A stretch of 40,195 nucleotides of DNA from Methylobacter sp. (lineage in GTDB: Bacteria; Pseudomonadota; Gammaproteobacteria; Methylococcales; Methylomonadaceae): the NCBI GenBank assembly GCA_004299305.1, contig SCPZ01000133.1, positions 1 through 40,195 on the forward strand. Direction: 5' to 3'. How positions within the stretch are numbered: the stretch's first letter is position 1; each line of letters opens with the position of its first letter. A program made the translations under genes and the position numbers. Under the pieces are notes generated by a model. The model was not told the origin of the DNA. It did not search any database and worked only from the letters and a program-made list of their open reading frames with translations. Of the stretch, positions 25,327-33,521 are shown piece after piece.

Positions 25327-28143
25327 TCAACTGGTAATCACAAACCGCACCGCATCCAGTCTTAGCTGAGCGGCCTGGATGTTTTCGTGCGCCAGCATGG
25401 TCATATCCTTTAGCTGCTCGACTTCTTCGGCTCGAATGCTCGGATTCACTTTTTTCAGCCTGACCAGGCGCTTTATCTCATTACTTAGCGACTCCAGCAT
25501 GGCTTGAGTTGCCTGGTCGACTAACTGCTGCATATCGGCTTTAGCTTTTTGCTCGGCAACACTCAATATATTAATCAGGTGCGGCCTTTGGCTGCTCAAA
25601 AAGGCAATGATTTTATGCTTATCAAACTTGATACCGGCTTCAACCAAGTCGCGATGTTCGATGTTTGCGCTTAAATCCTTTTTGTTTTGATCGATCAATA
25701 CCCGAATCGGCGTGTGGGGCAAGAATCGTCCGATTTGCAATTCCGCAGGTGCGCTACACTCGACAATAAACAAACACTCCAGCAAAAACTGCCCGGCTTT
25801 AAGATCGTTATGTTTAATCACGCTAATGGCCGCGTTGCCGGTTTCGCTGGACAACACCATATCCATGGATGCAGTGACCAACGGATGCTCCCACGTCATA
25901 AACTGCATATCTTCGCGCGCCAAGGCAATCTGCCGGTTAACGGTGAGCGTTAAGCCGTCTTCAGTTAATCCAGGGAAATGAGAAACGCGCAAATGGTCGC
26001 TGGGACGGATAATAAAACAATCGGGCGAATGGAACTCGGTATCCACGCCATAACATTCAAAAACATCTTCCATATAAGGCCAAAGCACGCCTTCCTTCTC
26101 GTAGGCATTCAGCTGATCGATAAGCTCATCCGCCAATTCCTTGCGACAGGAATTCAACTCCAGTAATTGATCGCGACCGTTATGCATTTCCGTTTCGAGT
26201 TCAACGCTGAGCGCTTGGGTCTTGGCGATAAGCGCATCAATATCGGTTTGACTTTTACTATCCAAAACAGCTGCCAGCTCATCGTGCAAAATATCTGCAA
26301 CCCGCTGGGCGGATGAACTGTTACAGGCAAACGCATTCAAGCCTTCATCATACCAGCGGTACAACACCGCACACTCAGTATGTTCCAGGTACGGCACATG
26401 AATCTGGATAATATGTTTCTGCCCGATACGATCAAGACGGCCTATACGTTGCTGCAATAAATCGGGATTGGTCGGCAAATCCATTAATATCAAATGATGC
26501 ACAAACTGAAAATTCCTGCCTTCGCTGCCGATCTCAGAACAAATTAATAGCCGAGCGGCACTCTCAGGGTCGGCAAAATAAGCCGCCGCCCGGTCACGCT
26601 CGATGATGCTCATACCTTCGTGGAATACAGCCGATGCAATACCGGCGCGATTTCTCAAGGTTTGCTCCAGGTCAATCGCGGTTTGCGCATGTTTGCAGAT
26701 CACCAAAGCTTTTTGACCGGCCAATTGTTTGACCTTATCCACCAGCCACAAATAGCGCGGGTCTTGTTGTAAGTCATCGGTATTTGCAGGCCCGGTTAAG
26801 GCATAACCGTAACGTTCCCTCTCAGGAAAACCCTGCACGGTTTGCCGCGAATTCCTAAATAAAATCCGCCCGGTGCCATGGTGATCCAATAACACCTTAA
26901 TCAACGCATCGCGCGCCGCCACCGATTTTTCAGGATCATTAAGATTCTTCAACAAGCCGTCGACATTGTCATCCTTAAGCAGAGCAGCTAAATGTTGCTG
27001 GGCATCTTCATTTAACGCTTCTTTGGCCAGCAATAATTTGGCAGCATTTGCCACCGGCTCAAATAAGCGTTCTTCTTCGACAAAAGCTGAAAAACTGTAA
27101 AACCGGTCGGGATCGAGTAACCTTAATCTTGCGAAATGACTTTCTTTGCCCAACTGTTCGGGTGTCGCCGTTAATAAAATAAGGCCGGGGGAAACCTGTC
27201 CTAGTTGTTCAACAAACAGATAGTCGGAGCTGGGCGCTTGTTCACTCCATTCCAGATGGTGCGCTTCGTCGATAATTACCATGTCCCAACCCGCCGCTAT
27301 GGCCTGTTGTTGGCGGCGCGGATACTTGGAAAAAAAGCCCTGACTGCATAGAACCAGTTGTTCGGTTAGAAACGGATTATCGCCAACGGCTTCATCCGCT
27401 TCCGGTTCGGCCAGCATATCGTCTTCGGCATAGGTATCAAGACAGCGCGCCTCATCGAAAATACTAAAACGCAGGTTAAAACGTCGGAGCATTTCCACCA
27501 GCCATTGATGCAACAGCGTTTCAGGCACGATAATCAATACCCTGTTGCTCAGGCCATTAATCAGCCGATGGTGCAAAATCAGACCCGCTTCGATGGTTTT
27601 ACCCAAGCCCACTTCATCCGCCAGCATGATTCTTGGCGCCGACCGGTTAGCCGATTCATGCGCAATAAACAACTGATGCGGAATAAGCGAAGCGCGACCG
27701 CCCAGTAAGCCTTTAACCGGGGATTGCTGATGCTGTTGCAACCTGAGCCAGGTTTCGTAACGCAGCAAAAACCAGGCGGAAGGATCGACTTGCCCGATAA
27801 ACAACCTATCTTGAGGCTTGTTAAATTGAATATGATGATTCAACTCCACCTCATCCAATTGAACTTCCTGCCCATCCTGGTCTTTACCAAAATAAGTAAT
27901 CAATCCGTCCTGCTCAATTAAACCGGTGACGGTGAGCTTCTCTTCATCAATCGACTCGATAACGTCGCCAGCTGAAAACCGGACGCGCGTTAACGGTGCA
28001 TTATCTTGCGCATACATACGCTTCTCGTCACAAGCCAGAAAAAGCACTGTGATCCGTTTGTGCGCTACTTCAAGAATAAGACCTAAACCGAGTTCTGACT
28101 CGGTGTTACTAATCCAGCGTTGGCCGGGGATAATCTGTTCCAT
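25327..28143 (-). CDS. rapA: RNA polymerase-associated helicase RapA
   Basis: A Swi2/Snf2-type ATPase that binds core RNA polymerase and promotes its recycling after transcription. The N-terminal domain has the tandem Tudor-like start (PGQRWISNTESELGLG). The helicase core follows: DEVGLGKTIEAGLI (Walker A), VIIDEAHHLEW (DEAH), LTATPEQLG, and in the second lobe EIGSEGRNFQF and QRIGRLDRIGQ. It is 938 residues against 968 in E. coli, with the C-terminal region somewhat diverged. The ATG at 28143 has no obvious Shine-Dalgarno sequence. It is the only gene in its local transcription unit, since repeat hairpins separate it from the CvfB-like gene. Identification is strong. Confidence 0.95.
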   Translation of the reverse strand: MEQIIPGQRWISNTESELGLGLILEVAHKRITVLFLACDEKRMYAQDNAPLTRVRFSAGDVIESIDEEKLTVTGLIEQDGLITYFGKDQDGQEVQLDEVELNHHIQFNKPQDRLFIGQVDPSAWFLLRYETWLRLQQHQQSPVKGLLGGRASLIPHQLFIAHESANRSAPRIMLADEVGLGKTIEAGLILHHRLINGLSNRVLIIVPETLLHQWLVEMLRRFNLRFSIFDEARCLDTYAEDDMLAEPEADEAVGDNPFLTEQLVLCSQGFFSKYPRRQQQAIAAGWDMVIIDEAHHLEWSEQAPSSDYLFVEQLGQVSPGLILLTATPEQLGKESHFARLRLLDPDRFYSFSAFVEEERLFEPVANAAKLLLAKEALNEDAQQHLAALLKDDNVDGLLKNLNDPEKSVAARDALIKVLLDHHGTGRILFRNSRQTVQGFPERERYGYALTGPANTDDLQQDPRYLWLVDKVKQLAGQKALVICKHAQTAIDLEQTLRNRAGIASAVFHEGMSIIERDRAAAYFADPESAARLLICSEIGSEGRNFQFVHHLILMDLPTNPDLLQQRIGRLDRIGQKHIIQIHVPYLEHTECAVLYRWYDEGLNAFACNSSSAQRVADILHDELAAVLDSKSQTDIDALIAKTQALSVELETEMHNGRDQLLELNSCRKELADELIDQLNAYEKEGVLWPYMEDVFECYGVDTEFHSPDCFIIRPSDHLRVSHFPGLTEDGLTLTVNRQIALAREDMQFMTWEHPLVTASMDMVLSSETGNAAISVIKHNDLKAGQFLLECLFIVECSAPAELQIGRFLPHTPIRVLIDQNKKDLSANIEHRDLVEAGIKFDKHKIIAFLSSQRPHLINILSVAEQKAKADMQQLVDQATQAMLESLSNEIKRLVRLKKVNPSIRAEEVEQLKDMTMLAHENIQAAQLRLDAVRFVITS

Positions 28144-28246
28144 TTATTAAGATGCCATTGAGTAAATATTGATTCGAATTGGGCCCTATTATAAGCGACA
28201 CAGCAGAATTATTCCGGCAATTATGTCGCACGAAACGGGAGGAATT

Positions 28247-28330
28247 ATGCATAGGCAATATGCTTTAGCCATTGCCCATCAAACGATTAAATTCATTAAG
28301 CAGCCATTAAGTTTAAAGCGAATAATATAA
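28247..28330 (+). CDS. Possible 27-residue microprotein
   Basis: In the 415-base gap upstream of the glycine-zipper gene, an ATG at 28247 follows a strong GGGAGGA box with a four-base spacing. It opens a 27-codon frame ending at TAA 28328-28330 (MHRQYALAIAH...). The peptide is basic and helix-compatible. No relative is known to me. The only evidence is the ribosome-binding site and frame, so it may be chance. The rest of 28144-28558 shows nothing I can name. Confidence 0.3.
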   Translation: MHRQYALAIAHQTIKFIKQPLSLKRII

Positions 28331-28558
28331 ATCCAAAGCTTATCACTAACCACATTGCCTTTATCGGATCAATATTAAGCATATATAAATCAATTTGTTA
28401 CAGCTTTAAAATAGGCAACGGCAACACCATGACAACCGGATTAGTCGCCGCCACAACTTATTACCTTAACAACGGAATCAAAAAAATACAATAACACTAT
28501 GATTTAAATAATATATCTACTTAATCAACCATTTTTTGTTAACTTAGAGAGACATCCC

Positions 28559-28978
28559 ATGAAAAAGTTATTTTTATTAATTCAGTTAATTGCCATTGCA
28601 ATCTTGTTTTCACCTCTGTCTTACGCTGATGAAGACGATGAATGGGAGCACCATCATGGTCACGGCTGGCACCATCACCATTATCCGAGAACGGAAATTC
28701 GTTACTATTACCCGCAACCGGTAATCCGTTATGTTTATCCGCAACCGCCCCCAGTTCGTTATGTTTATCCGCAGCCCCCGCCGGTTCGTTATTACCCGCA
28801 ACCAGCACGGTATCCAAGCTATGACCAGCGTTCCCACCAAGGCTTAGCAGGAGGTGTTATCGGCAGCGTTTTTGGCTATGAACTGGGAAGCGGCGACCCT
28901 ATTGCTACAGGACTTGGCGCCGCAGCCGGTTCTTTTCTGGGCAACGGAATAGGTGGGGGCTATCCGAGAGCAAGGTAA
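28559..28978 (+). CDS. Secreted His/Pro/Tyr-rich glycine-zipper protein
   Basis: A 139-residue small envelope protein. A signal peptide (1-23, ending SYADE) is followed by an acidic/His cluster (EWEHHHGHGWHHHH) that may bind metal such as nickel, zinc or copper. Next come three or four tandem units of the form RYVYPQPPPV. The last part (about 96-135) is a glycine-zipper segment (GLAGGVIGSVFGYELGSG, ATGLGAAAGSFLGNGIGGG) of the type that inserts in the outer membrane or packs helices. The start has a GAGAG box. Similar small proteins are common and uncharacterised; function unknown. Confidence 0.8.
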   Translation: MKKLFLLIQLIAIAILFSPLSYADEDDEWEHHHGHGWHHHHYPRTEIRYYYPQPVIRYVYPQPPPVRYVYPQPPPVRYYPQPARYPSYDQRSHQGLAGGVIGSVFGYELGSGDPIATGLGAAAGSFLGNGIGGGYPRAR

Positions 28979-29251
28979 TCCAATTCCTAACGACTCAAGC
29001 CTATTTGAGCAACATCGCAAAACGACCAAAGCAAACTTTGGACTCCCTGTGCTAAGCAGCGCCAAAGCACAAAAATCACAAAGACCGCAATCCATTTCAT
29101 ACGCGGCTTTGCACCCTGTCGTAAAACCACCTTAATCACGCGCTGTTGTCGGCTTTACAACAGGGTAATTTTCATCATTTACAGGCAATACAACATCTTA
29201 AACATGGCATCGTTTTTGCTTTTCTGCTGTTATTTACACGCATAAATAACG
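28979..29251. other. Gap before the Fe-S gene
   Basis: A 273-base stretch without a convincing gene. A short inverted pair (TGTTGT / ACAACA, 29142-29163) is the only structure I see. The promoter for the Fe-S/AAA+ pair should lie here, but I cannot place -35/-10 boxes with confidence. Confidence 0.4.
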
Positions 29252-30610
29252 ATGAAACTTTTTCTTGATTGGTCCGGTTATCAGAACGCAGGCATGGGCG
29301 ATGCCTATGCCGATATTCCCAAAAACGGCGGCGATTTTGCTAAAGCGGTGGCGGTGTGTATAGGCAGCCGCCAATGCGAGCAAGCCGGTAAAGGCGTGAT
29401 GTGCCCGAGTTTTAAAGTGACCGGCAAGCCTGCGTTATCGCCGGGCGGCCGGGTCAAGTTATTAAAAGCCGCGTTAAATGCAGTCGATGACAAGGCGCTG
29501 TTCGATACTGAATTGACCGAGGCAATGAGCCTGTGCGTCAGTTGCAAAGGCTGCAAACGCGAATGCGAAAATGAAGTCGATATGGCCTTGATCAAGGCCG
29601 AATATCTTGCCCAACGCCGCCAAGCCGACGGTTTGTCCTTGCGGCACACGCTCTGGGCGCATTTGCCCAAGCTGTTAAACCAGCCACTGCTCAGGAAGCT
29701 GGTACTCTGGCGCAATCGTCATGCTTGGCTTGCACATGTCGCCGAGCGACTGCTGGGCATAGCCGCACAAGCTCCGTTGCCAGTTCCCGCCGAACTTAAG
29801 CGCAGAAAAACCTATTCAAATCCCCCCACATCACAACCTTCTTCCTCAATGGAGAAATCGTTCTTTGAAGTCGTATTATTCGTCGACACTTTTAACCGCC
29901 ATTTCAATCCCGCTGTCACCGAAGCCGCCATCAGCCTGCTAAACGCGGCGGGCTATACAGTACAGATTGCCGGATTGGACCAGCCAACACCGCTGTGCTG
30001 CGGGCGCACCTATTTTGCCAACGGCATGATAGATCAAGCACGTAGCGAAGCCGCCCGATTGTTGCAGGCATTGCAACCGCATATCGATGCCGGTCGCTGG
30101 ATCATCGGCCTGGAGCCGTCCTGCATACTCAGCCTACGCGACGAATACCTGAAACTGGGATTAGGCGAAGCGGCGACCAAGCTGGCCGAGCGGGTGCTGT
30201 TACTGGAAGAATTTATCGCCAGAGAACAAACAGCCAAACGCTGGCAGCTGGCATTCAAAACCGACGGCGAACGCGTACTGGTTCATGGTCACTGCCACCA
30301 AAAAGCCGTCGGCGCAATGAAGGCGATGCGCAAAGTCCTGAAATCCATCGACGGTCTCGACTTCGAACTGATCGAATCCTCCTGCTGCGGCATGGCCGGG
30401 CATTTCGGCCTGGAAGCCGAGCATTACGCCGACTCGCAAGCCATGGCCGAACTGGCGCTGTTCCCTGCCCTACGCGCCGAAGCGCAAGCGGCGATAGTCA
30501 CCAACGGTTTTTCCTGTCAGCAACAAATCACTAACGGCGGATTCGGCAAGCCACAGCATATCGCCGCTTTCCTCTACGCTGCCGTCGCCACCCAACAGGA
30601 GTCACTATGA
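29252..30610 (+). CDS. Fe-S/CCG-domain oxidoreductase subunit
   Basis: A 452-residue iron-sulfur protein of the GlpC/LutA/heterodisulfide-reductase type. Two cluster sites are visible: C36/C42/C51 (CIGSRQC and MCPSF) and C95/C98/C101/C105 (CVSCKGCKREC). Two cysteine-rich CCG motifs follow: PLCCGRTYFANG (about 249) and GHCHQKAVGA with SSCCGMAGHFG (about 348-380). It resembles the C-terminal electron-transfer half of FAD-linked oxidases such as YdiJ, but no FAD domain is encoded here or next to it. A short linker (190-203) seems to come from the family-2 repeat. The stop overlaps the ATPase start (ATGA). Electron donor and acceptor are unknown. Confidence 0.82.
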   Translation: MKLFLDWSGYQNAGMGDAYADIPKNGGDFAKAVAVCIGSRQCEQAGKGVMCPSFKVTGKPALSPGGRVKLLKAALNAVDDKALFDTELTEAMSLCVSCKGCKRECENEVDMALIKAEYLAQRRQADGLSLRHTLWAHLPKLLNQPLLRKLVLWRNRHAWLAHVAERLLGIAAQAPLPVPAELKRRKTYSNPPTSQPSSSMEKSFFEVVLFVDTFNRHFNPAVTEAAISLLNAAGYTVQIAGLDQPTPLCCGRTYFANGMIDQARSEAARLLQALQPHIDAGRWIIGLEPSCILSLRDEYLKLGLGEAATKLAERVLLLEEFIAREQTAKRWQLAFKTDGERVLVHGHCHQKAVGAMKAMRKVLKSIDGLDFELIESSCCGMAGHFGLEAEHYADSQAMAELALFPALRAEAQAAIVTNGFSCQQQITNGGFGKPQHIAAFLYAAVATQQESL

Positions 30611-32310
30611 AATTGCAAATCGAACGCCGCTACGTCGAAAGCCTGATCGAAGCTTTCCCCAACCAAATTGCACTGAAGGAACAACTGCGTTTCGGCAATA
30701 AAGCCGAAGTGTTTTACCGGCAACTGGGCGCGCAGGAATGGGGCTTTCTGCACGACCTGTATCAATCTTCCGGCGCAACCAGCCAAGCGGCGCTACTGGC
30801 AACCCTGCAAACCGCATTGAACAATGGCGGCGAGCGCTACGAAGCCGAGCAACTGGAAAAGGTGTTGCCGAGCATCACCCATTACCTGATCGACGACGCC
30901 CAACGCGGTTGGCTTTTCCAGGCCGACGCGAAGGGCAGGACCTGCGCCTATTTGATCACCAGGCTCGATTACACGCCGCCCGGCGAGGAAGAAGCGGGGC
31001 GTATCCTGATCGAATTAAAAGCCAATTCAAAAGGCAAGATCGCGATTGAAACACTGGTCATCCGGGCCAAGGACATCGCCGGAAAAACCATCGCCGAAAT
31101 TTTTGCCGCAAAAGGTTATCTGAAAGAAACTCCTGAGCTGATTGCAGTTTATGATGAAGCCGCCGACCGCTATTTCGACTGGCGCGGTCGCTACGGCGAA
31201 CAGTTTTCCGGTTGGGGTACTGCGGTTTATGTCGAAGACCCTAGCTCCAGCCACCGCAGCAGCGACTGGACGCGCAAAAACACCGTGGTATTGTCGTCGG
31301 CGGGCGGCGCTTGCCGTTTGGTCAACGATGAAAACATCCTCAGCGAGCGCGCGTTAACGTTGGAAGCGTCCGGCGACATTCTCGGCAAATACCTGCGCAA
31401 AGCCGGAAATAGCCTGCGTTACGACAGCAAAACCGAGAGCGCGATGGAAGCCTCCAAAGCCGATATTCCCAAAGGCGCGTTCACCGAATTGCCGATCCAC
31501 GGCTACATCCTGATGTTTCATTTGGAGCTGCATCACCATGTCTGGGTGCATGTCGACGATATGGAGCCTTACCAATACCAGCCTGAACTGAAGCAAAAAC
31601 TGATTTTGCCGCCGGAACAGACCGATTTGATCGACATTCTGACCGCCGAAATGGACATGCTGATGGACGACATCGTCGCAGGCAAATCCGGTGGCACCAC
31701 AGTGCTGTGTGCGGGTCCTGCCGGCGTCGGCAAAACCCTGACCGCAGAAGTCTATTCGGAAATCATCAAGCGTCCGCTGTATCGGGTGCATTCCGGGCAG
31801 TTGGGATTGAACGTCGCGGAAATGGAAAAAGTGCTGAAAGAAACGCTAATCCGCGCCCAACGTTGGGGCGCGGTGATGCTGATCGACGAGGCCGACGTTT
31901 ATATCAAGCGCCGTAGCGACAATTTGGCCTCTAATGCTGTAGTTGGCGTGTTTTTACGGGTGCTGGAATATTTCAACGGCCTGCTGTTTTTAACCACCAA
32001 CCGCGTCGACGACATCGACGAAGCGATTATTTCCCGCTGCATCGCGATGATTAAATACCACGCTCCCAACAGCGCAGATCGCCGCAAAATATGGAGCGTC
32101 ATGACCGAGCAGTTTGCATTGCCGCTGAATCAGGCCTTAATAGACCAACTGGCCGAATTGTTCCCAACTGCTACAGGCCGCGACATCAAAGGCCTGACCA
32201 AGCTGGTCGCCAAGTTTTGCCTGCAAAAGCAGTTGGAGCCTAGCCTTGAGGTGTTCAAACGTTGCTCGGTGTTTCGGGGTTTAGAGTTGGCGGGTGCGGA
32301 TGAAGATTGA
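30607..32310 (+). CDS. AAA+ ATPase with unrecognised N-terminal domain
   Basis: A 567-residue protein. The C-terminal third is a classic AAA+ domain: Walker A GPAGVGKT (370-377), Walker B VMLIDEAD (423-430), sensor LTTNR (about 462) and ISRC with a candidate arginine finger. The first 330 residues match no family I recognise. They contain an acidic/aromatic region around EAADRYFDWRGRYGEQFSGW and a stretch of short beta-like segments. The gene is translationally coupled to the Fe-S/CCG gene (ATGA overlap), which suggests a complex or a maturation/remodelling role for that partner. This pairing is not one I know. Assignment to AAA+ is firm; the role is open. Confidence 0.82.
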   Translation: MKLQIERRYVESLIEAFPNQIALKEQLRFGNKAEVFYRQLGAQEWGFLHDLYQSSGATSQAALLATLQTALNNGGERYEAEQLEKVLPSITHYLIDDAQRGWLFQADAKGRTCAYLITRLDYTPPGEEEAGRILIELKANSKGKIAIETLVIRAKDIAGKTIAEIFAAKGYLKETPELIAVYDEAADRYFDWRGRYGEQFSGWGTAVYVEDPSSSHRSSDWTRKNTVVLSSAGGACRLVNDENILSERALTLEASGDILGKYLRKAGNSLRYDSKTESAMEASKADIPKGAFTELPIHGYILMFHLELHHHVWVHVDDMEPYQYQPELKQKLILPPEQTDLIDILTAEMDMLMDDIVAGKSGGTTVLCAGPAGVGKTLTAEVYSEIIKRPLYRVHSGQLGLNVAEMEKVLKETLIRAQRWGAVMLIDEADVYIKRRSDNLASNAVVGVFLRVLEYFNGLLFLTTNRVDDIDEAIISRCIAMIKYHAPNSADRRKIWSVMTEQFALPLNQALIDQLAELFPTATGRDIKGLTKLVAKFCLQKQLEPSLEVFKRCSVFRGLELAGADED

Positions 32311-32368
32311 TGGGAACTATTAGGACTTGCTTTTATTACCATGGTAAAAAATCACACAGGAAAATCGA

Positions 32369-32989
32369 ATGAAATTGTATTTAACGCCCGGCTCCTGCTC
32401 GACAGGCATCCATATCTTAATGGAAGAACTCGAACTGGTTTTCGAAGCACATCTCGTAAACCTAATGGCCGTAGACCAAAATACGCCGGAATATCTTGCA
32501 TTGAATCCCAAAGCTACCATTCCGACACTGGTACGTAACGACGGCAGCGCACTGACCGAATTTCAAGCAATCGCCTATTGGCTGGCGCGAAGCTATCCCA
32601 AAACCAAATTGCTGCCCGGCGACCCGGACGGCGATGCGCGCGTTATCGAACTCATGGATTATGTGGTCGGCACTATTCATGGTCAGGGTTTTGCCAGAAT
32701 TTTCACGACCGATCGGTTCGCACCCAACAAAACCGATTTTGAAGCTGTGAGAATCCAAGGCATGGACATCGTTAAACGTGGGTTTGGCGTTATTAACGAC
32801 ATTTTGTCGCCTCAAGGCTATGTCATGGACAGTTTTACCATCGCCGACGCCGCTTTATTTTATGTCGAATTTTGGGCCTACAAAACCGGCATTACGCTAC
32901 CGGAAAACTGCCAAAAACACTATCGCTTGATGCTTGAGCGTCCGGTGGTAAGGCGGGTTTTGGTGGAAGAAGGCTACCGTTTGGATTAA
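32369..32989 (+). CDS. Glutathione S-transferase-family protein
   Basis: A 206-residue GST-fold protein. The N-terminal thioredoxin-like domain (1-80) holds the glutathione-site features: the early Tyr/Ser region (LYLTPGSCSTG), the cis-Pro segment (KATIPTLV) and the (S/T)E motif as LTEFQAIAYWLA. An all-helical C-terminal domain follows, including DSFTIADAALFYVEFW. An AGGA box precedes the ATG by eight bases. The gene lies after the AAA+ gene by 58 bases and may belong to the same transcript. A detoxification or peroxide-related role is likely, but no substrate is shown. Confidence 0.85.
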   Translation: MKLYLTPGSCSTGIHILMEELELVFEAHLVNLMAVDQNTPEYLALNPKATIPTLVRNDGSALTEFQAIAYWLARSYPKTKLLPGDPDGDARVIELMDYVVGTIHGQGFARIFTTDRFAPNKTDFEAVRIQGMDIVKRGFGVINDILSPQGYVMDSFTIADAALFYVEFWAYKTGITLPENCQKHYRLMLERPVVRRVLVEEGYRLD

Positions 32990-33038
32990 TTGCCCAGCTA
33001 TTGAACTACTTTCCAATAACAAATGAGGTAAACATAAG

Positions 33039-33434
33039 ATGGCATTACTCGAAAAAACCGACGTACTCACTGTGGGCCATGACCTGATTGACAACGATCA
33101 TGATGATTTTATCAGTCTATTGAACGAACTGGATACCACAGATAATGCGAGTTTCCCGGTCTTATTCCAGCAATTGTACGAACAGACCGAACAGCATTTT
33201 GATCGTGAGAACCAATTAATGAAGCAATTTTCTTATCCGGGCGAGATAGAACACAAAGGCGAGCATCAACGCGTGCTCGGGGAGTTCAAGCAATTCAAAT
33301 CGCGGATTGATAAAGGATTGATTGCATTCGGTCGTTCATTTGTCAAAGACCGACTCCCTCAATGGTTCGGACTGCATGTAACCACCATGGACAGTGCGCT
33401 GGTAGCACATATTAATAAACAGCCTGGGGGTTGA
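33039..33434 (+). CDS. Bacteriohemerythrin
   Basis: A 131-residue single-domain hemerythrin that binds oxygen at a diiron centre. The ligand pattern is complete: GHDLIDNDHDDF (His and Asp/His at the N-terminal helix), TEQHFDRENQLM (HxxxE), IEHKGEHQRV (HxxxH) and a C-terminal HVTTMDSALVAH. Such proteins are abundant in methanotrophs, where they are linked to oxygen supply for methane oxidation; the link here is inference. The ATG has a GAGGT box. The stop is followed within four bases by a family-1 element. Confidence 0.93.
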   Translation: MALLEKTDVLTVGHDLIDNDHDDFISLLNELDTTDNASFPVLFQQLYEQTEQHFDRENQLMKQFSYPGEIEHKGEHQRVLGEFKQFKSRIDKGLIAFGRSFVKDRLPQWFGLHVTTMDSALVAHINKQPGG

Positions 33435-33437
33435 TTC

Positions 33438-33521
33438 AAAAATGGCGCAGGATTTTTGTTCGTCTCCTGCGTTACAAAAAGGCCAGTCAGTTGGGTATAT
33501 TTTTCGCAGAAAATCGCCTTA
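33438..33521 (-). mobile_element. Family-1 TIR element, copy C (short, no central hairpin)
   Basis: An 84-bp reversed copy. It keeps both flanking arms (AAATGGCGCAGG and GTCAGTTGGGTATATTTTTCGCAG...ATCGCCTTA) but lacks the central hairpin and the outer 30 bases of one end. It lies between the hemerythrin gene (+) and moeA (-), reaching within four bases of the first stop codon and overlapping the second. Confidence 0.8.

Noticed and set aside
28680-28815. Short tandem repeats that could look like a CRISPR array
   Set aside because: They encode the in-frame RYVYPQPPPV units of a secreted protein, with no spacers and no cas genes.
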